DNA of 11,458 bases from an uncultured Collinsella sp. (lineage in GTDB: Bacteria; Actinomycetota; Coriobacteriia; Coriobacteriales; Coriobacteriaceae): positions 1 to 11,458 of the forward strand of contig URKU01000061.1 of NCBI GenBank assembly GCA_900548515.1. The letters run 5' to 3'. This document shows, in pieces, positions 7,672 to 11,458 of the stretch (its first letter is position 1; each line of letters starts with the position of its first letter). Both the position numbers and the translations under genes were made by a program. The notes below the pieces were generated by a model. That model worked only from the letters and a program-made list of their open reading frames with translations, searched no databases and had not been told where the DNA came from.

Positions 7672-7694
7672 TGCTCCCTGGGGGACCCGTGCAT
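7664..7694. repeat. Two-tier hairpin ATGCACGG/CCGTGCAT
   Basis: ATGCACGG (7664-7671) pairs perfectly with CCGTGCAT (7687-7694), and inside it TCCC pairs with GGGA around TGG. It overlaps the right-hand copy of the 26-nt motif but has no counterpart at the left copy, so it is not simply part of the shared repeat. The T/A context does not support a terminator. Confidence 0.5.
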
Positions 7695-7740
7695 GCGGCG
7701 AATACCATGCCCATGTCGCTATCCGCATCGCCATTTTGCT

Positions 7741-7968
7741 GCACTGACTTTTCTGAATGCCGGGTCCGATAACGTTGACTCAGCTCCCGTGTGGCGCCGG
7801 AGGGGCGGGATATAAGGTTTATCGCGAGTTCCGCACGAGCCGAAGGCCACTTAATGTGGCCTTCGTGCGAGCAGGACTGCCCGAGCAGGAAACCTTATAT
7901 CCCGCCCCTCCGGCGCCACACGGGAGCTGCGCACAAGTTATCCCCCGGCATTCAGAAAATCTAAGTGC
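7741..7968. repeat. Large nested inverted repeat (about 228 bp), candidate MITE or hairpin RNA element
   Basis: The element reads as one long palindrome. The core arms 7781-7820 and 7890-7929 are perfectly complementary over 40 bp. Further out, TTTTCTGAATGCCGGG (7749-7764) matches 7944-7959 perfectly, GATAAC (7768-7773) matches 7937-7942, and GCACT (7741-7745) matches 7964-7968. TTTTG/CAAAA can extend it to 7734-7973. Inside the 69-bp centre a second hairpin forms: CGCAC plus GAAGGCCAC (7832-7850) with GTGGCCTTCGTGCG (7856-7869), with a 5-nt bulge on the left arm. A 9-bp direct repeat CGAGCAGGA lies at 7868-7876 and 7882-7890. No open frame of substance is inside and no clear target duplication is visible. 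It ends about 12-17 bp before the first groES promoter-like box. Confidence 0.85.
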
Positions 7969-7984
7969 CAAAAAATAAGATTTT

Positions 7985-8024
7985 TTGACTCCGTGTTGTA
8001 TAACCCGCCATTCGTGGGTACCAT
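7985..8024 (+). promoter_or_regulatory. Candidate groES promoter region
   Basis: TTGTAT (7996-8001) and TACCAT (8019-8024), 17 nt apart, form the best-spaced pair and would give a leader of about 65 nt. TTGACT (7985-7990) and TATAAC (7999-8004) are closer to consensus individually but only 8 nt apart, so they cannot work together as a standard pair. No CIRCE (TTAGCACTC-N9-GAGTGCTAA) and no HAIR (CTTGAGT-N7-ACTCAAG) element is present. The exact promoter is uncertain. Confidence 0.35.
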
Positions 8025-8054
8025 TCAACGCGTACGCAAACGAAGTAGGGAAAC

Positions 8055-8075
8055 CCGCACGGCTCAACCGTGCGG
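8055..8075 (+). promoter_or_regulatory. Leader hairpin upstream of the groES ribosome-binding site
   Basis: CCGCACGG (8055-8062) pairs perfectly with CCGTGCGG (8068-8075) around the loop CTCAA. It ends 7 nt before AGGAGG (8083-8088), so the site itself stays single-stranded. A stem this GC-rich is more likely a 5' stabiliser of the mRNA than a melting thermosensor. Its role is inferred only from position. Confidence 0.55.
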
Positions 8076-8096
8076 CCCAAAAAGGAGGAAACAAGC

Positions 8097-8390
8097 ATGT
8101 CGTCTTTGAAGCCGCTTGCAGATCGCGTCCTGGTCAAGCCCGACGAGGCCGAGCAGAAGACCGCTTCTGGTCTGTACATCGCCAGCAACGCTCAGGAGAA
8201 GCCGCAGCGCGGCACTATCGTTGCCGTTGGCGCCGGTAAGGTCAACGACAAGGGCGAGCGCATCCCCATGGACGTTCAGGTCGGCGACGTTGTCATCTAC
8301 GGTAAGTTCGGTGGCAACGAGGTCAAGGTCGACGGCGAGAAGTATCTGCTCATGCGCGCCGACGACATCTACGCCGTCGTCGAGGCCTAA
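8097..8390 (+). CDS. groES: Co-chaperonin GroES
   Basis: Encodes 97 residues, the standard length, with AGGAGG 8 nt before ATG 8097. The GroES signature LKPLADRVLVKPDEAEQKTA opens the protein. The mobile-loop region follows (TASGLYIASNAQEKPQRG, about 22-39), then GTIVAVGAGK, VGDVVIYGKFGG and the C-terminal strand LLMRADDIYAVVEA. GroES forms a heptameric lid on GroEL and encloses unfolded proteins for ATP-driven folding in the cytosol. It is followed 97 nt later by groEL, the usual operon order, so the pair is surely co-transcribed. The gene is intact, with no odd residues. Heat-shock control is expected, but its operator was not found. Confidence 0.98.
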   Translation: MSSLKPLADRVLVKPDEAEQKTASGLYIASNAQEKPQRGTIVAVGAGKVNDKGERIPMDVQVGDVVIYGKFGGNEVKVDGEKYLLMRADDIYAVVEA

Positions 8391-8421
8391 GTCTCGTCGG
8401 AATCTCTGATTCGTCTTTGAA

Positions 8422-8457
8422 CGCGTCCGCCGTATAAGACTCGGAAGCGGCGACGCG
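8422..8457 (+). promoter_or_regulatory. Intercistronic hairpin between groES and groEL
   Basis: CGCGT-C-CGCCG (8422-8432) pairs with CGGCG-ACGCG (8448-8457) over 10 bp with one bulged C. The loop contains TATAAGAC. There is no T run, so it is not a terminator. It could mark an RNA processing or stability point that lets groEL be made in excess over groES, as is known for some operons. That is inference. Confidence 0.4.
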
Positions 8458-8487
8458 AGTCACATTTCTTTTGGAGGATTACTCACC

Positions 8488-10125
8488 ATGGCAAAGAACA
8501 TTACGTTCAACACCGATGCCCGCGCCAAGCTCGCCAAGGGCGTCAACACTCTGGCCGACGCTGTTACCGTCACCATGGGCCCCAAGGGCCGCTATGTCGC
8601 TCTGCAGCGCACGTTCGGTGCTCCGACCATCACCAACGACGGCGTTTCCGTCGCCAAGGAGATCGAGCTCGAGGACAACATCGAGAACATGGGCGCTCAG
8701 CTGGTGAAGGAGGTCGCCACCAAGACCAACGACACCGTGGGTGACGGCACCACCACCGCAACCCTGCTCGCTCAGGCTATCGTCAACGACGGTCTGCGCA
8801 ACGTCGCCGCCGGCGCCAACCCGCTGGCCATCCGTCGCGGCATCGACAAGGCTGTAAACGCCGCCGTTGCCGAGATGAAGAAGCAGGCCAAGCCGGTCGA
8901 GACCAAGGAGCAGATTGCTTCCGTCGGCACCATCTCCGCTGGTGACCCCGAGGTTGGCGAGAAGATCGCCGAGGCCATGGAAGTCGTGGGCAAGGACGGC
9001 GTCATCACCGTCGAGGATTCCCAGACGTTCGACATCACCATCGACACCGTCGAGGGCATGCAGTTCGACAAGGGCTATGTCTCCGCTTACTTCGTCACGG
9101 ATAACGACCGCATGGAGGCCGTGATGAAGGATCCGTACATCCTCATCACCGACCAGAAGATCTCCAGCGTTCAGGACATTATGCCCGTTCTCGAGGCTGT
9201 CCAGCGCGCTGGCCGCGGCCTGCTCATCATCGCTGAGGACATCGACGGCGAGGCTCTGCCTACCCTGGTCCTCAACAAGATCCGTGGCGCCCTCAACGTC
9301 TGCGCCGTCAAGGCTCCGGGCTACGGCGATCGCCGCAAGCGCATCCTCGAGGACATCGCCGTCCTCACCGGTGGCCAGGCTGCCCTGGACGAGCTGGGCG
9401 TGAAGGTTGCTGACATCACCGCCGATATGCTCGGTACCGCTAAGTCCGTCACCATCTCCAAGGACAACACCGTCGTCGTCGGTGGCGCTGGCTCCAAGGA
9501 GGCCATCGACGCTCGTATCGCTCAGATCAAGGGTGAGATGGAGAACACCACCTCTGACTTCGACCGCGAGAAGCTCCAGGAGCGCCTGGCCAAGCTCTCC
9601 GGTGGCGTTGCCGTCATCAAGGTCGGCGCTGCTACCGAGTCCGAGCTCAAGGAGATCAAGCACCGCGTCGAGGACGCCCTGCAGGCAACCCGCGCTGCTG
9701 TCGAGGAGGGCATTGTCGCCGGTGGCGGCGTCGCCTTCATGGACGCTGCTCCTGCGCTCGACGCCGTTGAGCTCGACGACCCCGAGGAGAAGATCGGTGT
9801 CGACATCGTCAAGAAGGCTCTGACCGCTCCGGTCGCTACCATCGCCAAGAACGCTGGTTTTGAGGGCGCTGTCGTGGTCGACAAGGTTGCCGAGCTGCCT
9901 GCCGGCCAGGGTCTCAATTCTGCCAACGGCGAGTGGGGCGACATGATTGAGATGGGCGTCCTCGACCCCGTCAAGGTCAGCCGCGTCACCCTGCAGAACG
10001 CTGCTTCTGTCGCCAGCCTGATCCTCATCACCGAGGCCACCGTCTCCGATGTGCCCAAGAACACTCAGCTTGAGGATGCTATCGCTGCTGCTACCGCTGG
10101 TCAGCAGGGCGGCGGTATGTACTAA
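8488..10125 (+). CDS. groEL: Chaperonin GroEL (Hsp60)
   Basis: Encodes 545 residues, full family length, with GGAGG (8473-8477) 10 nt before ATG 8488. The ATP-binding motifs VTMGPKGR (28-35) and GDGTTTAT (85-92) are intact. The late cpn60 signature AAVEEGIVAGGG falls near residue 400, and the second nucleotide-contact region with DPVKVSR lies near 490. The protein ends QQGGGMY, a short version of the Gly/Met-rich tail seen in general-purpose GroEL and unlike the His-rich tail of the accessory actinobacterial GroEL1. It forms a double heptameric ring that folds proteins together with GroES. Codon use is strongly biased to C-ending codons (GTC, ATC, AAC, AAG), as expected for a highly expressed gene, in contrast to the accessory gene at the right end of the window. 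Confidence 0.99.
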   Translation: MAKNITFNTDARAKLAKGVNTLADAVTVTMGPKGRYVALQRTFGAPTITNDGVSVAKEIELEDNIENMGAQLVKEVATKTNDTVGDGTTTATLLAQAIVNDGLRNVAAGANPLAIRRGIDKAVNAAVAEMKKQAKPVETKEQIASVGTISAGDPEVGEKIAEAMEVVGKDGVITVEDSQTFDITIDTVEGMQFDKGYVSAYFVTDNDRMEAVMKDPYILITDQKISSVQDIMPVLEAVQRAGRGLLIIAEDIDGEALPTLVLNKIRGALNVCAVKAPGYGDRRKRILEDIAVLTGGQAALDELGVKVADITADMLGTAKSVTISKDNTVVVGGAGSKEAIDARIAQIKGEMENTTSDFDREKLQERLAKLSGGVAVIKVGAATESELKEIKHRVEDALQATRAAVEEGIVAGGGVAFMDAAPALDAVELDDPEEKIGVDIVKKALTAPVATIAKNAGFEGAVVVDKVAELPAGQGLNSANGEWGDMIEMGVLDPVKVSRVTLQNAASVASLILITEATVSDVPKNTQLEDAIAAATAGQQGGGMY

Positions 10126-10162
10126 GGCCGACAAGGTCTAGAACTCCCACCGGGAATCCGGG

Positions 10163-10282
10163 GGCGTGACGGGTTTCTCTCCGGAACGTCCTCGGACATG
10201 CAAAGAGGCTCCGCATCGCGCTTCGCGCTGCGGAGCCTCTTTGCGTCCTGCGGAATGTTCTGGGGAGAGGCCCCGTCACGCC
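10163..10282. repeat. Large imperfect palindrome after groEL, including the likely groEL terminator
   Basis: The outer arms GGCGTGACGGG (10163-10173) and CCCGTCACGCC (10272-10282) are perfectly complementary over 11 bp. Further in, CTCTCC and GAAC pair with GTTC and GGAGAG, then an unpaired stretch of about 12 nt per side leads to the perfect inner stem at 10200-10244. The 120-bp symmetry is far larger than a normal terminator. The right arm also contains the TGA that ends the sirtuin remnant on the - strand, so the palindrome and the pseudogene border coincide. Confidence 0.65.
10200..10244 (+). terminator. Hairpin terminator of the groES-groEL operon
   Basis: GCAAAGAGGCTCCGCA (10200-10215) pairs perfectly over 16 bp with TGCGGAGCCTCTTTGC (10229-10244). 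The apical GCGC-TTC-GCGC adds four more pairs. The arms carry AAAG/CTTT at the base, so a short T run is present on either strand. It starts 74 nt past the groEL stop and may act in both directions. Confidence 0.7.
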
Positions 10283-10776
10283 GCGCGGCCGTTTTGTGCC
10301 ACGGCCTTCCAGAAGGGGTATTTGATGATGACGGGTGTGTTGTCCCCGACGCCCAGCTCCAGGTACAGGATGCGGTCGCCGGAGTGCGCCTCGCAGAACG
10401 CGCGGTAGCGGGCGACCGCATCGTGCCATCCGCGGTCCTTTCAGAAAGAGCCGTCGATGCGCAGGTTGGGAACCATGGGCGCCCCGCAGCGCGGGCAGCG
10501 GGGAACGAGCTCGCTCGGCACCCGCTGGTCTTTCTGGAGCTCCGCCATCTCGCGGACCTGCCGCTCGTTGTCGTACGTCTCGCCGAAGCAGTTGCGGCTG
10601 CATTGGAACAGGCCGTAGTCCCCCTGCGTGTAGAACAGCCGCGCCTTGTCGAACCCTGCCAGCTGGAACTGGTGGTCGACGTTGGTAGTGAGGACGAAGT
10701 GGTCCCGCCCTTCGAGGATGTGCAGAAGGTCGAGGTAGGGCTTACCGACCCCCGCCTCGTAACGGTTGAGCAGGAT
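10276..10776 (-). pseudogene. SIR2-family NAD-dependent deacylase (sirtuin) remnant, truncated at both ends with an in-frame stop
   Basis: Reading the - strand from 10776 gives LLNRYEAGVGKPYLDLL, then FVLTTNVDHQFQLAGFDKAR, QGDYGLFQCS, ETYDNE and VPRCPRCGAPMVPNLRIDG. These match the middle of bacterial SIR2-like proteins, including the paired Cys-x-x-Cys zinc ligands. The frame then meets TGA (10441-10443) but continues without a shift as KDRGWHDAVARYRAFCEAHS, LYLELGVGDNTPVIIKYPFW and KAVAQNGRAA, stopping at 10276. A complete protein of this type is about 280 residues. Here roughly the first 100, with the NAD-binding GAGAS region, and the last 40 or so are missing. One transition (for example TGG or CGA to TGA) explains the internal stop. 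No functional start exists: the upstream frame reads through a hairpin and a terminator. This is a decayed gene. Confidence 0.85.
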
Positions 10777-10808
10777 GGCTCCTCCTTGGGTGCATCCAAG
10801 GAGGAGCC
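10777..10808. repeat. 13-bp palindrome at the broken 5' edge of the sirtuin remnant
   Basis: GGCTCCTCCTTGG (10777-10789) pairs perfectly with CCAAGGAGGAGCC (10796-10808) around GTGCAT. Recognisable sirtuin coding sequence stops exactly at its inner edge (10776), which makes it a candidate junction or element end. It has no T run of its own. Confidence 0.6.
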
Positions 10809-10814
10809 CCTCAG

Positions 10815-10837
10815 AAGCGCCCCAAGGGGCGCTTTTT
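10815..10837 (+). terminator. Rho-independent terminator, + strand
   Basis: AAGCGCC (10815-10821) and GGCGCTT pair, extendable through CC/GG to a tight loop, and are followed by TTTTT (10833-10837). It points along the + strand, although no intact + strand gene lies between groEL and here, so it probably belonged to something lost or insulates the accessory gene to the right. Confidence 0.7.
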
Positions 10838-10865
10838 GTGTATATAAAGGCAAAAGGGATATTCA

Positions 10866-10931
10866 ATGAAAACCCTGGCTGATCTGTGGTCCTCGTTTAT
10901 TTCGGCTGGCCATATTACAGATTCTCGCTGA
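10866..10931 (+). CDS. Possible 21-residue small ORF
   Basis: ATG 10866 follows AAGGG (10854-10858) with 7 nt spacing and opens a frame reading MKTLADLWSSFISAGHITDS plus Arg, ending with TGA at 10931. It begins about 28 nt past the terminator and ends 104 nt before the AlbA_2 gene. The ribosome-binding site is reasonable, but the peptide matches nothing I know and may be a chance frame or the remnant of a lost gene. Confidence 0.2.
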   Translation: MKTLADLWSSFISAGHITDSR

Positions 10932-10960
10932 CCTTGCGCAGCAAAGGCAAAACGCTCCGT

Positions 10961-11018
10961 AGTCGTTGCGTCGTATCTACAACGATTTGATAATCGTTGT
11001 ACAATCGTTGCAACGATT
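10961..11018 (+). promoter_or_regulatory. Operator array and promoter of the AlbA_2 gene
   Basis: Half-sites of CAACGATT/AATCGTTG are clustered here. ACAACGATT (10979-10987) faces AATCGTTGT (10992-11000) across TGAT. AATCGTTGCAACGATT (11003-11018) is a perfect 16-bp palindrome. A one-mismatch copy AGTCGTTG stands at 10961-10968. TACAAT (11000-11005) is a good -10 box lying between the dyads, with TCTACA (10976-10981) as a -35 at 18 nt. A repressor bound here would block RNA polymerase. Many proteins of the downstream type carry a C-terminal helix-turn-helix, so self-regulation is possible. Confidence 0.7.
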
Positions 11019-11035
11019 TAGGGATAGGAGCGGCT

Positions 11036-11458
11036 ATGCAGAGAGAAACTGATGACCTGGAATACAAATCCGAAATCAACAGGGGCTTTTTGAAGACGGT
11101 GAGCGCGTTCGCCAATTTCAACGGCGGTCGTATAGTGTTCGGTGTTGACGACGATGGCGCTGTGGTGGGACTCGATAACCCTAAGCAGGCATGCCTAGAC
11201 ATCGAGAACAGGATCAACGACTCGATTTCGCCGCGTCCGTCGTTTCTTCTTGAGATAGGAGAAAATGGAAGAACGGTCGAGCTTTCGGTAGAGGAGGGGC
11301 TTGATAAACCCTATTTGAGCGGCGGTAAGGCCTACAGAAGGTCGGACTCCGCAACGGTCGAGGTGGACGGCGTGGAGCTGAAACGTCTCATACTGGAAGG
11401 GCAGAACCTCAGCTTCGATGCGCTGCCCGCCCGTTCTGGCGACCTTGAATTCACCGTT
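11036..11458 (+). CDS. AlbA_2 (Schlafen-type) domain protein, 3' end outside window
   Basis: The first 141 codons are present and the frame runs off the right edge. TAGGAG (11025-11030) is 5 nt before ATG 11036. The N-terminal half shows the AlbA_2 pattern: EYKSEI (9-14), SAFANFNGGRIVFGVDDDGAVVGL (positions 23-46, split by the core Asn-Gly-Gly), then LDIENRINDSISPRP (54-68) and KAYRRSDSATVEV (98-110). Proteins of this class (COG2865-like) join the AlbA_2 domain to C-terminal ATPase-like or helix-turn-helix parts and are common in accessory DNA, some in defence or regulatory settings; the C-terminal part cannot be seen here. Base composition is more AT-rich than groEL, consistent with acquisition. 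The preceding operator array suggests tight control. Confidence 0.85.
   Translation, partial: MQRETDDLEYKSEINRGFLKTVSAFANFNGGRIVFGVDDDGAVVGLDNPKQACLDIENRINDSISPRPSFLLEIGENGRTVELSVEEGLDKPYLSGGKAYRRSDSATVEVDGVELKRLILEGQNLSFDALPARSGDLEFTV

Larger units (their letters stand above)
7180..8096. other. Gene-poor, palindrome-rich intergenic region upstream of groES
   Basis: I found no credible protein gene in these roughly 900 bases. The open frames are short, lack well-placed ribosome-binding sites and read as low-similarity, Arg/Pro-rich translations. I also saw no tRNA, rRNA, tmRNA or signal-recognition RNA pattern. What the stretch does hold is repeated dyad symmetry (listed separately), an AT-rich patch at 7356-7420 with spaced TTGCA/TGCATA motifs, and the groES control region at the right end. 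TTTGCA then TGCATA, 17 nt apart in that patch, could be a promoter but is weak. Confidence 0.7.

Noticed and set aside
7964..7972. AAGTGCCAA as half of a CIRCE operator for groES
   Set aside because: It resembles GAGTGCTAA with two mismatches, but there is no TTAGCACTC partner 9 nt upstream. It is better explained as the outer arm of the large inverted repeat.
7176..7978. Several open frames of 60-132 codons in the intergenic region
   Set aside because: They overlap each other on both strands, cross strong palindromes, lack good ribosome-binding sites and show no known domain.
8479..10134. 551-codon open frame on the - strand across groEL
   Set aside because: It is an exact antisense shadow of groEL. 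The translation is Leu/Asp/Gly-rich low complexity, and there is no ribosome-binding site or neighbour to support it.
10441..10443. TGA in the sirtuin frame as a selenocysteine codon or programmed readthrough
   Set aside because: No fitting selenocysteine stem-loop was seen just after it, the position is not a cysteine in the family, and the gene is also truncated at both ends.
10198..10869. 223-codon + strand open frame across the sirtuin remnant
   Set aside because: It is antisense to clear SIR2 motifs and would read through two hairpins and a terminator. It has no recognisable domain.
10915..11217. 100-codon - strand open frame over the AlbA_2 promoter
   Set aside because: It covers the operator array and the start of a clearly better-supported + strand gene, with no motif of its own.

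Overview
The window looks like chromosomal DNA from a high-GC Gram-positive gut bacterium, most likely a Coriobacteriia member such as Collinsella. This rests on the GC-rich codon use, the Shine-Dalgarno-led genes, the protein types and the family look of GroEL. It is an inference without a database search.

Left part (1-3875, all + strand): a YitT-family membrane protein, open at the left edge, then two genes with the same layout. Each has an N-terminal CxxC...CxxC zinc ribbon, a Pro-rich low-complexity segment and membrane helices. One is DUF4013-like and the other is DUF4234. The second is overlapped by a DUF2752 gene (CPGCGMTR motif). Clear hairpin terminators follow the first zinc-ribbon gene and the DUF2752 gene.

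Centre (3876-7179): two divergent metal-dependent amidohydrolases share a 168-bp gap. One is an M20-family peptidase/aminoacylase (- strand) with an extra Ala-rich C-terminal tail. The other is an Amidohydro_3 (YtcJ-like) enzyme (+ strand). Their arrangement suggests, but does not prove, co-use in amide or acyl-amino-acid scavenging.

7180-8096 is about 0.9 kb without a credible gene but unusually rich in dyad symmetry. It holds a roughly 230-bp nested inverted repeat with a perfect 40-bp core arm ending just before groES, a second inverted pair 188 bp apart, and several compact hairpins.

8097-10125 is the groES-groEL chaperonin operon. It has a hairpin just upstream of the groES ribosome-binding site and no CIRCE or HAIR operator that I can find.

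Right part (10126-11458): a large palindrome/terminator after groEL, then a doubly truncated SIR2-family (sirtuin) pseudogene on the - strand with an in-frame TGA, bounded by palindromes at both ends. After a + strand terminator comes an AT-richer accessory gene that runs off the right edge. It encodes an AlbA_2 (Schlafen-like) domain protein and is preceded by an array of CAACGATT/AATCGTTG half-sites overlapping a likely promoter. This end has the look of a small accessory or decay island next to core genes.
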